From contig JAERTF010000142.1 of assembly GCA_016845105.1 (NCBI GenBank), forward strand, positions 45,893-109,892: a stretch of DNA of 64,000 nucleotides. Direction: 5' to 3'. Numbering within the stretch: the first letter of the stretch is position 1; every line of letters starts with the position of its first letter. The notes under the pieces are model-generated. The model was given only the letters and a program-made list of their open reading frames with translations. It had not been told where the DNA came from and did not search any database. The position numbers were made by a program, and so were the translations under genes. The DNA is from Bacteroidota bacterium (lineage in GTDB: Bacteria > Bacteroidota > Bacteroidia > Bacteroidales > F082). Shown in pieces: positions 8,500 to 17,541 of this stretch.

Positions 8500-10059
8500 A
8501 TGGTTAACAAACTGCAGACTCTACTTTTGGTAATACTATCGGTTTATGGATATGCCCAAAAACTTGATGCCATAAGGCTAGAAGTACCTTCGGATCTTGA
8601 GAGTGAGCAGTTTCATGTTGAACCACTTGGTGATGATGGCCTATTGATTTTTTACGAGAGCAATGAAGTTAGTAAAGATAACTTCAGGAAATGGTATTTT
8701 GGATTATTTGATACAGATTTAAAACAGAAATGGCTGAAATTTGTTCCCTTGAACGATAAAATTGAGTTTATCACGTCAAAATTCATCAATGGGAAAACCC
8801 ATATGTTATTCAAGAGTATCAATATGGGAAGAAGTGAATTTGGGCTGTATGACATAGTAACATATGATGCAAGAGCAGAGTCCTTCTCAAGGATTTCTGG
8901 CTCAATCCCATCTAAGGCAGAAGTTGCTGGTTTTGAAATAATTAACAATACTGCTTGTTTGGCATTAAATCTTAAAAAGCACAAAACTGATCTGGTTTTT
9001 ATCTCGATAGATAATGGTGATATAGTACCAATACATATTGGTGAAGATATCCCTGGAATAATCGAGGCCGTATTTGCCGATACTAAGTCTAATTCTTTTT
9101 ATATTTCCATTAAACAAAACAGAGACAGACGATATATACATGAATATTTATTGTGCTACTCGCCACAAGGCAAATTGATTAGTGAAATTTCAATAGCTGA
9201 TAATGAGGCACTAAAGTATTTTAGTGATTATGTTTATATGCCCAATGGGAGCAATGAGATTCTTGTTTTTGGAACTTATAATATTGTAACAGGCAGAACT
9301 CTTTCATTTAAAGATATTGAGGAGGAAAGTGAGGATAAGAGTGCTGGAATGTTTTTCATGAAGATAGTTAATGGAAAACAGGAATCGTTGTTTTACTATG
9401 ATTTTATGGGCTTAAATAATATTACTAATGCAATAATACCGAATAACTTCAAAGCAAGTAAAACGTCAAAGGATACTTCAAACACAAGAGGAATTAAAAC
9501 GATGGTTACTGCATCCTTCAATTTAAACAAGCCAAAAGTATTTCGGACTTCTGGTGGTAATTATATTTTTTCAGTTGAAGTTTATCAGCCATATTATAGA
9601 ACCGAAACCAGGATGGATTATGACTTTTATGGTCGACCATATCCATATACTTACAATGTTTTTAGTGGATTTAATTTTTATGATGCTATAATTTCGGGTA
9701 TTTCTGCTGAGGGCGAGTTGTTGTGGAGTAATGATTTTCCAATTAGTGATTTATTAACATATTCGACTAAAAGAAATACTGTTGTGTTTGAGGATGGAAA
9801 TTTAATTTCTATGGCATACGTAAATAATGGAAACGTTGTATCTCAAACAATAGAAGGCCCTGCCGATATTGACAAATCGAAAATGAAGATTGGAACAAAT
9901 TTTCCTCAGGACAGAATTGCTCAGGATGAAAATAATCGAATTGTAAGGTGGTATGGTGATTACTTCCTTATTTATGGATACGAAAAACTAAAAAATCGAA
10001 CCCTAGGTGAACAGTCAACAAGAGTTGTATTTTATGCAAACAAAATTGCATATAAGTAG
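8500..10059 (+). CDS. Exported protein of unknown function
   Basis: A 519-residue protein with a signal peptide (about 1-19, ending YGYAQ). I do not recognise the family. The mature part is rich in beta-strand-like alternation and aromatic residues with repeated phrases of the type 'xxGDYFLIYGYE', consistent with a beta-propeller-like or periplasmic/surface protein, but there is no catalytic motif and no lipobox. No T9SS sorting domain at the C-terminus (ends 'FYANKIAYK'). It follows the kdsA terminator and precedes a methyltransferase by 37 bases. Confidence 0.75.
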   Translation: MVNKLQTLLLVILSVYGYAQKLDAIRLEVPSDLESEQFHVEPLGDDGLLIFYESNEVSKDNFRKWYFGLFDTDLKQKWLKFVPLNDKIEFITSKFINGKTHMLFKSINMGRSEFGLYDIVTYDARAESFSRISGSIPSKAEVAGFEIINNTACLALNLKKHKTDLVFISIDNGDIVPIHIGEDIPGIIEAVFADTKSNSFYISIKQNRDRRYIHEYLLCYSPQGKLISEISIADNEALKYFSDYVYMPNGSNEILVFGTYNIVTGRTLSFKDIEEESEDKSAGMFFMKIVNGKQESLFYYDFMGLNNITNAIIPNNFKASKTSKDTSNTRGIKTMVTASFNLNKPKVFRTSGGNYIFSVEVYQPYYRTETRMDYDFYGRPYPYTYNVFSGFNFYDAIISGISAEGELLWSNDFPISDLLTYSTKRNTVVFEDGNLISMAYVNNGNVVSQTIEGPADIDKSKMKIGTNFPQDRIAQDENNRIVRWYGDYFLIYGYEKLKNRTLGEQSTRVVFYANKIAYK

Positions 10060-10096
10060 TAGTGTTTGCATTTATCGATAAAACGACTGAATTGTA

Positions 10097-10891
10097 ATGA
10101 TTAAAAAAATATTATTGATTTATAGGTATACTAAATTTCGTTTATATGCGAAAACCAGGTATAATATTCATTCGCATTTTGTATATAGTTTCATAGAGGA
10201 TATTATTAGGGATAATACACATTACTCAGACTACAAAAAACTTTGGAACCATAGAAACAAACTGGCTGCTAGCTCTGATCCCGTTGAAACCGTTGATTTT
10301 GGTTTTGGTGCCGGGGAAAAGGCTTATACTACTAATATTTATCCTTTAAGTAGGATAGTTAAGCGTCGTTCGCACAGTGAATCGCGGTTAAGATTATTGT
10401 ACAGAATTGTAAAATATTACAAGCCATTAAGTGTGCTCGAATTTGGCACTGCTGCTGGAATAAGTGCCACATATATTAAATATGGATATCCAAAAAGTAA
10501 TATGGTAACAATGGAGGGCTGTGCTAATTTGGCTTCTAAAGCAGAAGAGTCATTTAATGAATTGGGTATAAAAAATATAGATATTGCGGTTGGTAACTTC
10601 AACAATATACTTGCAAATGTTCTGGATAAATTTAATAGTCTGGATTTTGTTTTTTTTGATGGAAATCATCGAATGGAACCAACTTTAATGTATTTTGAAA
10701 GTTGTGCTAAGCTTTCAAACGAAAATAGTATTTTTGTTTTTGATGATATACATTGGTCTTCGGGAATGGAAGAAGCATGGAGAAGAATAAAAGAAGACGA
10801 AAGAGTTAGTGTAACGATAGATCTATTTTGGTTTGGATTAGTTTTCTTTAGAAAAGGTATTGAAAAACAGAATTTTAACATCGTAGTATAG
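10097..10891 (+). CDS. Class I SAM-dependent methyltransferase, O-methyltransferase-like
   Basis: A 264-residue protein. The SAM-binding motif I is 'VLEFGTAAGISATYI' near residue 113, followed by 'MVTMEGCANLASKAEE' (motif II acidic residue) and 'DFVFFDGNH' and 'IFVFDDIHWS' (the catalytic/metal region in catechol-O-methyltransferase-like enzymes). The N-terminal about 100 residues are a helical extension. Substrate unknown. Spaced 22 bases from the following ABC ATPase, suggesting a shared transcript. Confidence 0.8.
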   Translation: MIKKILLIYRYTKFRLYAKTRYNIHSHFVYSFIEDIIRDNTHYSDYKKLWNHRNKLAASSDPVETVDFGFGAGEKAYTTNIYPLSRIVKRRSHSESRLRLLYRIVKYYKPLSVLEFGTAAGISATYIKYGYPKSNMVTMEGCANLASKAEESFNELGIKNIDIAVGNFNNILANVLDKFNSLDFVFFDGNHRMEPTLMYFESCAKLSNENSIFVFDDIHWSSGMEEAWRRIKEDERVSVTIDLFWFGLVFFRKGIEKQNFNIVV

Positions 10892-10913
10892 CACGTCAAA
10901 AACAATATAAGAT

Positions 10914-11648
10914 ATGCAGAAAAAAAGCATTATTGATTTCGAGGAAATATCTAGGTTTTTTCAAGTTGGTACCGAAACTGTTAAAGCTTTACGTGAAGTT
11001 AGTTTACATATTTATGAAAATGAATTTGTAGCAATAATGGGACCTTCTGGGTCGGGAAAGTCAACAATGATGAATATTCTTGGTTGTTTGGATACACCAA
11101 CTGCTGGATCATATCACTTGAATGGTCAGGATGTGAGTAAAATGACTGATAATGAATTAGCTGATGTACGGAATAGGGAAATAGGTTTTATTTTTCAAAC
11201 ATTTAATCTATTGCAGCGATCAACAGCATTGGAAAACGTTATGCTACCGCTGGTATATGCTGGTGTAAGTAAATCACAACGCATACAACGTGCTGAAGAA
11301 ACGCTTAGTAGTGTACAGTTATCTGATAGAATGAATCATCGACCCAACGAATTATCAGGAGGTCAACGACAGCGTGTTGCAGTTGCCAGAGCTTTAATTA
11401 ATAACCCATCAATAGTACTTGCAGATGAGCCTACTGGTAATCTGGATTCAAAAACATCCATCGAAATAATGGGGTTGTTAGAAGATATCCATAAACTTGG
11501 TAATACAATTATTGTTGTAACACATGAGGAGGATATTGCAATGCATGCACATCGGGTTATCAGGATGCTTGATGGACGGATTGCTTCTGATGAGATTAAT
11601 GAAAATATTAGAACGGTAAAGGATTATGCAGTTAGTGAGTCTGAATAA
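10914..11648 (+). CDS. ABC transporter ATP-binding protein, MacB/LolD type
   Basis: A 244-residue ATPase. Walker A is 'GPSGSGKST' (about 43-51), Q-loop 'FIFQTFNLL', signature 'LSGGQRQR', Walker B '[13 protein letters not shown]', and switch His in 'VVTHEED'. The 'EPTGNLDS' form is typical of MacB/LolD/FtsE-like ATPases, which power lipoprotein release or export through FtsX-like permeases. No permease gene is adjacent, so the partner must be elsewhere. It lies between the methyltransferase and the cobalamin adenosyltransferase with 22-base gaps on both sides. Confidence 0.9.
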   Translation: MQKKSIIDFEEISRFFQVGTETVKALREVSLHIYENEFVAIMGPSGSGKSTMMNILGCLDTPTAGSYHLNGQDVSKMTDNELADVRNREIGFIFQTFNLLQRSTALENVMLPLVYAGVSKSQRIQRAEETLSSVQLSDRMNHRPNELSGGQRQRVAVARALINNPSIVLADEPTGNLDSKTSIEIMGLLEDIHKLGNTIIVVTHEEDIAMHAHRVIRMLDGRIASDEINENIRTVKDYAVSESE

Positions 11649-11670
11649 CCCCAATTAAAAAGCATTAGAG

Positions 11671-12216
11671 TTGAAGATTTATACAAAAACAGGAGATAGT
11701 GGTAGCACGGCATTAATTGGTGGTACACGAGTGCCAAAATATCATTTACGAATTGAGTGTTATGGTACCGTTGATGAACTAAGTTCGTGGATTGGCTTAA
11801 TAAGGGACCAGGATATTGACAAAGCTGATATAGAAATATTAATTGAAATACAAGATAGATTATTTACAATAGAATCGTTGCTTGCTTCTGATGGATCATC
11901 CGAGTATGCTCTTCCTGAATTATACAATAAAGACATCGAATTACTTGAAAATGAAATAGATCGTATAACAAAAGCATTGCCACCATTAAAATCATTTTTA
12001 CTGTCGGGTGGGCATACAATTGTTTCATACTGCCATATTGCACGAACCGTTTGTCGTAGGTCGGAACGGCTGATTATTAGGCTAAATGAAGAATTTGAAG
12101 TGAATAAACTGGTATTGATTTATCTAAATAGACTTTCTGACTACTTATTTATGCTTTCCCGCAAAATCGGACAGGATAAAAATGCTGAGGAATTACTTTG
12201 GAAGCCCCGTACTTAG
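11671..12216 (+). CDS. Cob(I)alamin adenosyltransferase, PduO type
   Basis: A 181-residue enzyme that transfers the adenosyl group of ATP to cob(I)alamin, making coenzyme B12. Motifs are the N-terminal 'MKIYTKTGDSGSTALIGG' (ATP binding), 'RIECYGTVDELSSWIG', 'RTVCRRSER' and 'YLNRLSDYLFMLSR'. The start is TTG at 11671: the family begins exactly at this position and no ATG fits. Bacteroidota use adenosylcobalamin for methylmalonyl-CoA mutase, but no such gene is in this window. Last member of the apparent three-gene run. Confidence 0.93.
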   Translation: MKIYTKTGDSGSTALIGGTRVPKYHLRIECYGTVDELSSWIGLIRDQDIDKADIEILIEIQDRLFTIESLLASDGSSEYALPELYNKDIELLENEIDRITKALPPLKSFLLSGGHTIVSYCHIARTVCRRSERLIIRLNEEFEVNKLVLIYLNRLSDYLFMLSRKIGQDKNAEELLWKPRT

Positions 12217-12243
12217 TAGTATTGTAACAAAATAATATTTTCC

Positions 12244-12273
12244 TTGTATATTTTCAAAAAAAAATTATTTTTG
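12244..12273 (+). promoter_or_regulatory. Promoter of the DUF2795-like gene
   Basis: TTG (12244-12246), 19-bp spacer, TATTTTTG (12266-12273), 17 bases before the ATG. A full match to the Bacteroidota -33/-7 promoter. Confidence 0.65.
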
Positions 12274-12290
12274 CAAAAAAATTATAACAC

Positions 12291-12512
12291 ATGTATTGGA
12301 CTTTAGAGTTAGCATCAAAACTAGAAGATGCTCCCTGGCCAGCAACCAAGGATGAGTTGATAGAATGGGGAATACGAACAGGTACCGCTCCAGAAGTAAT
12401 CGATAATCTAAGGGAGATAGAGGATGAAGGCGAAGCATATGACCGAATCGAAGATCTATGGCCTGATTATCCTACTAAAGAAGATTTCTTCTTTAATGAA
12501 GATGAATATTAA
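12291..12512 (+). CDS. Small DUF2795-like protein
   Basis: A 73-residue acidic protein ('WTLELASKLEDAPWPATKDELIEWG' split over its first half; C-terminus 'FFFNEDEY'). It resembles the short DUF2795 proteins common in Bacteroidota, whose function is unknown. A complete promoter lies just upstream and a strong hairpin terminator just downstream, so it is a well-delimited, probably well-expressed monocistronic gene. Confidence 0.8.
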   Translation: MYWTLELASKLEDAPWPATKDELIEWGIRTGTAPEVIDNLREIEDEGEAYDRIEDLWPDYPTKEDFFFNEDEY

Positions 12513-12530
12513 ATTTACTATAGACTTAGA

Positions 12531-12566
12531 AAAACGGGTTTCTTTAACTAGGAACCCGTTTTTTTA
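12531..12566. terminator. Bidirectional terminator shared by DUF2795-like gene and radical SAM gene
   Basis: Stem 'aacgggtt' (12533-12540) / 'aacccgtt' (12553-12560) followed by T7 on the plus strand and T5 on the minus strand. The 3' arm overlaps the last codons of the minus-strand radical SAM gene (stop at 12548-12550). Confidence 0.85.
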
Positions 12567-13510
12567 TGGAGTTTTCCTTGCCAAGTATTTCTTCTCTGCA
12601 GTTCTTTCTCAATCGCAACATTAATTTGATCATTTCGAATCAATCCCCAACCAGGTCCTGCTAAATATCTTGGCGGCACTTCCCCAGCGAATCTTTCAAT
12701 AATAAAATTAGGGTTTAACCTTTCGGTAAAATTCACTATAAACTCTATGTATTCGTCAAATGAAAACAGATCGTAATCAGATGGATATACCTTGTAGTCC
12801 TTAGCCATTGTTGTGCCTTCAACAATTTGTAGTTGATGAAACTTAATGGTAGTTAAAGGTAATTCAGATATTTGTGATACTGACTTCATCATCATTTCTC
12901 GGGTTTCACCAGGTAATCCAAAAATAAAATGAGCACCTACATTAATTCCAAATTTTGCTGTGATTTTAATTGCATCAAGCGATTGTTCAAAACTATGCCA
13001 TCGGTTTATTCTATCTAATGTACTGTTATAGATACTTTCAATACCATATTCGATAATAATATAGTATTCTTCTGAAAGTTTTTGGAGGTACTCAAGCTTC
13101 TCATTATCAATACAGTCAGGTCTGGTGCCTATAACTAAGCCAATAACACCATTTTGTTTTAATGCACCTTCGTACAAAGTCTTTAGTTCTTCTAATGGTT
13201 TGTAGGTGTTTGAGTAAGGTTGGAAATATACAAGATACTTTTTTGCTCTTCTATATCTTATTTTATGAAACTCAATTCCTTCACGTACTTGATGCTCAAT
13301 TGGTTTTTTAGGGTCACAATATGATGGGTTAAAAGCATCATTATTGCAATAGGTACAACCACCTCGTGAAAGTATACCGTCTCTGTTTGGGCATGTAAAT
13401 CCTGCATCAACACTTATTTTTTGAACACGTTCTCCAAATTTATGTTTAAAGTAAAGTGAATAGGCATTATACCTTCGGTCATGATTCCATGGGTAATTGT
13501 TATTGTCCAT
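12548..13510 (-). CDS. Radical SAM protein, TIGR01212/YhcC family
   Basis: A 320-residue radical SAM enzyme. The iron-sulfur cluster Cys residues are in 'CPNRDG' and 'GGCTYCNND' near residues 39-55, the form seen in the TIGR01212 family (E. coli YhcC-like). Other family stretches are 'VYFQPYSNTYKPL', 'IGTRPDCID', 'YGIESIYNSTLDRINRWHS' and 'GAHFIFGLPGE'. The reaction of the family has not been settled to my knowledge. Start set at ATG 13510 ('MDNNNYPW'), which fits the family; an upstream in-frame ATG at 13534 adds eight residues. The C-terminal codons form part of the terminator hairpin. Confidence 0.88.
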   Translation of the reverse strand: MDNNNYPWNHDRRYNAYSLYFKHKFGERVQKISVDAGFTCPNRDGILSRGGCTYCNNDAFNPSYCDPKKPIEHQVREGIEFHKIRYRRAKKYLVYFQPYSNTYKPLEELKTLYEGALKQNGVIGLVIGTRPDCIDNEKLEYLQKLSEEYYIIIEYGIESIYNSTLDRINRWHSFEQSLDAIKITAKFGINVGAHFIFGLPGETREMMMKSVSQISELPLTTIKFHQLQIVEGTTMAKDYKVYPSDYDLFSFDEYIEFIVNFTERLNPNFIIERFAGEVPPRYLAGPGWGLIRNDQINVAIEKELQRRNTWQGKLHKKTGS

Positions 13511-13543
13511 TTCGTTAATATAGTATACCGGCAAAAATAATAA

Positions 13544-13580
13544 ATAAAAAAAGGGATGAATCGTAATGAATCATCCCTTT
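13544..13580 (-). terminator. Terminator of the POT transporter gene
   Basis: Perfect 10-bp stem 'aaagggatga' (13550-13559) / 'tcatcccttt' (13571-13580), T-rich on the minus strand after the stem. Confidence 0.8.
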
Positions 13581-13599
13581 AAAGCAAATGCTTAATTTC

Positions 13600-15123
13600 T
13601 TATTTAGCAACTCTTTCAAGCCATTTAACCATAAACAATACGGTAAACATTGAAATAGCAGTAGCAACTACAAATATACCCCAAGTCATCCAAATTGGAA
13701 TTGATTCATACAGTATTGCACCAATAAATAGTAGTCCGTTACCCAATGCTGTAGCTCCTAACCATCCACCTTGCATTAAACCTTGATATTGTGGTGGACT
13801 TACTTTTGAAACAAATGAAATACCCATCGGACTGATAAATAATTCGGCAACAGTTAAGATGAAATATGTACCTAGCAATAGAAAAGGAGTAACTTTTTCA
13901 GAGTCAACCAGTGGAGTTCCACCAAGTCTTGGACTAATCTCAGATAATAATGGAAGACCGAATGAACCGAGCATCATAACAACAAATGCCGAACATGCGA
14001 TTCCCATACCAATTGCAATTTTCTTGGGAGTTGATGGTTCAATACCTCTAGCATGTAACCATCCAAAAAGAGCTACAATTATAGGTGTAAGAAATACAAC
14101 AAAGAATGGGTTCATTGATTGGAATATTTCAGCTGCAAACTTCCAGGAACCAAATTGTAGAACAGTGTAATCTTTAGCAAAGAATGTTAATGTAAGTCCA
14201 TTTTGGTGAAAAGAGAACCAGAAGAAAATTACAACAGCAAATACAGCTAATAGTGCATACATACGTTGCGCAACTTCTTTTGCTTCCATTTTGATTTCCT
14301 CAGTAATTTCTCCAGAGGCAGTTTTAACACCTTTTGGATCTGGGAAATTCTTTTTGTTAACTAAATAAATAACAGTTGAAATTGCCATTGCTATAATAGC
14401 AATACCAAATGCATAATGGAAACCTGTATTAAATACATTTAAGTAATCATTAGAAAAAGCAGTTAAGTCTGAAACAGGTATATCAGATGCAGCAGCTGCA
14501 TATTCTTGGAATTTTGTCGCATTATCAGCATTCATGTTTCCGCCTAGGTATGTATGGCATTGTTCAGGAAGACTAGCGTCATAAATGTATCCATTTGATT
14601 TTAGCCACCAATCTCTAATACCTACGGCTGTAAAAGGTGCAAATATGGCTCCTACATTAATAAATGCATAGAATAATGAAAAACCGGAATCTCTCTTTGC
14701 TCCATATTTTTCATTGTCGTACATCTGACCAACAAGAGCCTGTAGGTTTCCTTTAAATAAACCATTACCAAAAGCAATTACAAAAAGACCAACAATTGAT
14801 AGTGTTAGAAATAATGGAACACTTGAAACAGGAGTAGGGGTAGGTATTGCCATTATAACATAACCAAGTGCCATGAGTAATAGTCCTGCAAGGATAGTTC
14901 CTTTGTAATTCTTTATTCTATCGGCAATTATACCACCTACCAATGCAAGTATATATATTGAGAAATAGAATGCAGCATAAATATAACCAGCATTTGTACC
15001 GCTTAGACCAAACTTGGCCTGTAAAAACAATACAAGTATTGCCATCATTGTATAAAATCCAAAACGTTCTCCCATATTGGCGAGCGAAGCTGGAATTAGT
15101 CCCTTGGGGTGACCTTTAAACAT
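13600..15123 (-). CDS. Proton-dependent oligopeptide transporter (POT/PTR2 family)
   Basis: A 507-residue inner-membrane symporter with about 12-14 hydrophobic segments. PTR2 signatures are 'LALVGGIIADR' near residue 60 and 'GFSLFYAFINVGAIFAP' near residue 150; the proton-coupling N-terminal ExxER-like motif appears as 'NMGERFGFYT' (residues 17-26). It imports di- and tripeptides with protons. A periplasmic or cytosolic loop of about 60 residues between helices 6 and 7 is longer than usual. Full promoter upstream, hairpin terminator downstream: monocistronic. Confidence 0.92.
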   Translation of the reverse strand: MFKGHPKGLIPASLANMGERFGFYTMMAILVLFLQAKFGLSGTNAGYIYAAFYFSIYILALVGGIIADRIKNYKGTILAGLLLMALGYVIMAIPTPTPVSSVPLFLTLSIVGLFVIAFGNGLFKGNLQALVGQMYDNEKYGAKRDSGFSLFYAFINVGAIFAPFTAVGIRDWWLKSNGYIYDASLPEQCHTYLGGNMNADNATKFQEYAAAASDIPVSDLTAFSNDYLNVFNTGFHYAFGIAIIAMAISTVIYLVNKKNFPDPKGVKTASGEITEEIKMEAKEVAQRMYALLAVFAVVIFFWFSFHQNGLTLTFFAKDYTVLQFGSWKFAAEIFQSMNPFFVVFLTPIIVALFGWLHARGIEPSTPKKIAIGMGIACSAFVVMMLGSFGLPLLSEISPRLGGTPLVDSEKVTPFLLLGTYFILTVAELFISPMGISFVSKVSPPQYQGLMQGGWLGATALGNGLLFIGAILYESIPIWMTWGIFVVATAISMFTVLFMVKWLERVAK

Positions 15124-15167
15124 AATTATCGATTTTGGTTAAAAATTAATTTTTTTTAGTAAGCGGA

Positions 15168-15197
15168 CAAAAATAGTGAAAATTGTTAGCCGTACAA
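15168..15197 (-). promoter_or_regulatory. Promoter of the POT transporter gene
   Basis: On the minus strand TTG (15197-15195), 19 bp, TATTTTTG (15175-15168), 44 bases before the ATG. Confidence 0.6.
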
Positions 15198-15273
15198 GTT
15201 TATCATAGTTAATTAGCTAACATTATGATACTTTAGAATTAATTAATATAAGTGTATATAGATCTGTGAAGAA

Positions 15274-15309
15274 TAAAAAAAGCCTCCGACAAATTAATGT
15301 TGGAGGCTT
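15274..15309 (-). terminator. Terminator of gdhA
   Basis: 11-bp stem 'aagcctccgac' (15280-15290) / 'gttggaggctt' (15299-15309) with one G-U pair and an 8-base loop. On the minus strand it is followed by a T7 run, so it belongs to gdhA. Confidence 0.9.
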
Positions 15310-15331
15310 CATATAAAATCAACAAGGTATA

Positions 15332-16669
15332 CTATGCTATACCCAAGTCTATCATTGAATTTGCAACTTTAAGGAATCCTGCAATATTGGCGCCTTTTAC
15401 ATAATCAATATAACCATCTTCTCTTGTTCCATGAGTAACACAAGCTTCATGAATACTTTTCATGATATGATGTAGTTTTGCATCAACCTCTTCACGAGTC
15501 CATGCTAATTTCATAGCATTTTGTGTCATTTCAAGTCCAGATGTTGCAACACCCCCTGCATTTACAGCTTTACCAGGTCCGAATAGTATACCATTTTTTT
15601 GTAATAAATGTACAGCTTCAGGTGTAGAAGGCATATTTGCACCTTCAGCAACACAGATACATCCGTTTTCTACAAGTTTAGCAGCGTCTTCTTCGTCAAG
15701 TTCATTTTGAGTAGCACAAGGAAGAGCTACATCAACTTTAACTTCCCAAGGGCGTTTACCAGCATGGAAGGTTGCTTCTGGAAACTCCTCAGCGTAAGGT
15801 GAAACAATATCTTGGTTAGAAGCTCTAAGTTCTAACATATACTCAATTTTATCGCCAGTAATTCCTTCTGGGTCATGTATGTAACCATCAGGTCCTGATA
15901 AAGTAACAACTTTACCACCAAGTTCTTCAACTTTTAAGGCAGCACCCCATGCAACGTTGCCAAAACCAGAAACAGATACTTTTTTGTCTTTAAATGAATC
16001 GCCCTTTGTGGCAAGCATTTCTTGAGCAAAATATACTGTACCAAAACCAGTTGCTTCGGGACGTATTAAACTTCCACCCCAACCAAGACCTTTTCCTGTT
16101 AGAACACCAGTATTTTCTCTTGCAAGTTTTTTGTACATACCATATAGGTACCCAATCTCTTTTCCACCAACGCCAATATCTCCGGCAGGAACGTCTGTGT
16201 CAGGTCCAATTAGTCGCCACAACTCAAGCATAAAACCTTGACAGAATCTCATTATTTCTGAATCTGATTTACCCTTTGGGTTAAAATCAGAACCACCTTT
16301 ACCACCACCCATTGGAAGGGTAGTTAATGCATTTTTAAATATTTGTTCAAATCCTAAAAATTTAAGGATACTTAAGTTAACGCTTGGGTGGAATCTTAAT
16401 CCTCCTTTGTAAGGTCCAATTGCATTATTAAACTGAACACGGTAACCAAGATTAACATGAACTTTACCATTATCATCAACCCATTGCACTTTAAATGTAA
16501 GCACTCTGTCTGGCTCAATTATTCTTTCAATAATGCCAGCTGATTCAAACTGAGGATTGTCATTTACTGCATCTTCAATTGATTCAAGTACTTCACGAAC
16601 AGCCTGAAGATATTCAACTTCACCAGGATGTTTTTTTTCCAGATCATTCATTATTTTATTCAGATCCAT
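15332..16669 (-). CDS. gdhA: NADP-type glutamate dehydrogenase
   Basis: A 445-residue hexameric glutamate dehydrogenase, which makes glutamate from 2-oxoglutarate and ammonium. Motifs are 'KGGLRFHPSVNLSILKFLGFEQ', here in part, 'PMGGGKGGSDFNPKGKSD' with the catalytic Lys, 'DTDVPAGDIGVGGKEIG', and the dinucleotide fold 'VSGFGNVAWGAA'. The length and 'FGNVA' motif fit the NADP-dependent biosynthetic class; coenzyme choice is inferred. Start ATG 16669 matches the family. Good -33/-7 promoter and a strong terminator flank it. Confidence 0.95.
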   Translation of the reverse strand: MDLNKIMNDLEKKHPGEVEYLQAVREVLESIEDAVNDNPQFESAGIIERIIEPDRVLTFKVQWVDDNGKVHVNLGYRVQFNNAIGPYKGGLRFHPSVNLSILKFLGFEQIFKNALTTLPMGGGKGGSDFNPKGKSDSEIMRFCQGFMLELWRLIGPDTDVPAGDIGVGGKEIGYLYGMYKKLARENTGVLTGKGLGWGGSLIRPEATGFGTVYFAQEMLATKGDSFKDKKVSVSGFGNVAWGAALKVEELGGKVVTLSGPDGYIHDPEGITGDKIEYMLELRASNQDIVSPYAEEFPEATFHAGKRPWEVKVDVALPCATQNELDEEDAAKLVENGCICVAEGANMPSTPEAVHLLQKNGILFGPGKAVNAGGVATSGLEMTQNAMKLAWTREEVDAKLHHIMKSIHEACVTHGTREDGYIDYVKGANIAGFLKVANSMIDLGIA

Positions 16670-16712
16670 AGCTGTATAATTAGTTAGTTTAATTGTTATT
16701 TTTTTAACACTA

Positions 16713-16741
16713 CAAAATTAGTCTTTAAACCAACAAAGCAA
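16713..16741 (-). promoter_or_regulatory. Promoter of gdhA
   Basis: On the minus strand TTG (16741-16739), 18 bp, TAATTTTG (16720-16713), 43 bases before the ATG. Confidence 0.55.
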
Positions 16742-17062
16742 GCTTTTTTATGAAAAAAAAGCAATTTTTTATTGGGTCTAAATTATCATAACTCATAATT
16801 GTATAACACTCATATTTACAGTTATGTAGGGTTGGGATTATGTTCGTTGAAATCATGTCTGTCGTTAATAATATTTTAGTTAAATCTACCAGTTGTAAAA
16901 TAACATAATAGTTTCCATCAAGTTGATATTATTGTTAATCAAAAACGAATAACTATATCATACCAATTCAGATCAAGAATCTGATTGTAATACAATGTTC
17001 TTTTCTAATAACCCATGATCTAAATAGAGTTTATAATCAAAATGTTTGTGCACATAAATGTA
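16742..17062. other. Intergenic DNA between divergent gdhA and the BlaI-like gene
   Basis: About 320 AT-rich bases without an open frame, RNA gene or clear promoter. It holds only an A/T-run hairpin near 16741-16762 with no matching gene to terminate. The operator sites begin at 17063. Confidence 0.5.
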
Positions 17063-17080
17063 TAACTAAATAATTAGTTG
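17063..17080. promoter_or_regulatory. Operator 1 of the BlaI-like repressor
   Basis: Inverted repeat AACTAA-N4-TTAGTT (with flanks TAACTAA / TTAGTTG). It lies 80 bases before the repressor ATG, 62 bp centre to centre from operator 2. Confidence 0.65.
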
Positions 17081-17120
17081 ATTTTCTTTGGAGTTATTAG
17101 ATTTTTGATTTTCTTTTCAA

Positions 17121-17146
17121 TATATAACTAAAAAGTTAGTTATATA
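17121..17146. promoter_or_regulatory. Operator 2 of the BlaI-like repressor
   Basis: Perfect 11-bp arms (TATATAACTAA and its complement) around a 4-bp spacer, 13 bases before the repressor ATG. Same AACTAA-N4-TTAGTT core as operator 1. Its place over the likely promoter suggests auto-repression. Confidence 0.75.
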
Positions 17147-17159
17147 AGAAATTGCACAT

Positions 17160-17540
17160 ATGAAACAATTAACAAAAGCAGAAGAACAGATTATGCATGT
17201 GCTGTGGGAATTGGAAAGGGGATATGTGAGAGATATACTCGAGAAACTTCCAAATCCAAAACCAGCATATAATACTGTATCAACAATAATACGGATTCTT
17301 GAAAAAAAAGGGTTCGTTGATTATAATGCTTTTGGTAAGGCACATGAGTATTATCCTTTAATTTCTAAGAAATTGTATCGAAAAAACTTCTACAAAGGTT
17401 TTGTTCAAAACTACTTTGGGAACTCTTACCAAGCTCTAACATCATTTTTTGCCAATGAAGAGAATTTGAGTTTAAACGAGCTTGAGGATCTAAGGAAATT
17501 ACTTGATCAGGAGATTGATAAGAAAAAGAAAGAAAAATAA
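17160..17540 (+). CDS. BlaI/MecI-family transcriptional repressor
   Basis: A 126-residue winged-helix repressor of the BlaI/MecI/CopY type. Family motifs are 'LTKAEEQIMHVLWEL' at the N-terminus, 'PKPAYNTVSTIIRILEKKGF' (recognition helix and wing) and 'HEYYPLISKK'. The C-terminal half is the dimerisation region. Such repressors are cleaved or released when the partner M56 membrane protease senses a signal. Two matching palindromes precede it. The partner gene starts one base after its stop. In Bacteroidota this pair is widespread and usually not linked to beta-lactam resistance; no beta-lactamase is here. Confidence 0.93.
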   Translation: MKQLTKAEEQIMHVLWELERGYVRDILEKLPNPKPAYNTVSTIIRILEKKGFVDYNAFGKAHEYYPLISKKLYRKNFYKGFVQNYFGNSYQALTSFFANEENLSLNELEDLRKLLDQEIDKKKKEK

Positions 17541-17541
17541 T

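Noticed and set aside
10914..12216. Cobalamin uptake transporter next to the adenosyltransferase
   Set aside because: The ABC ATPase has MacB/LolD-type EPTGNLDS sequence rather than BtuD-type, and no permease or binding protein is nearby.
16741..16762. A/T-run hairpin upstream of gdhA as a terminator
   Set aside because: It is only A and T runs flanked by GC, and no gene on either strand ends there.
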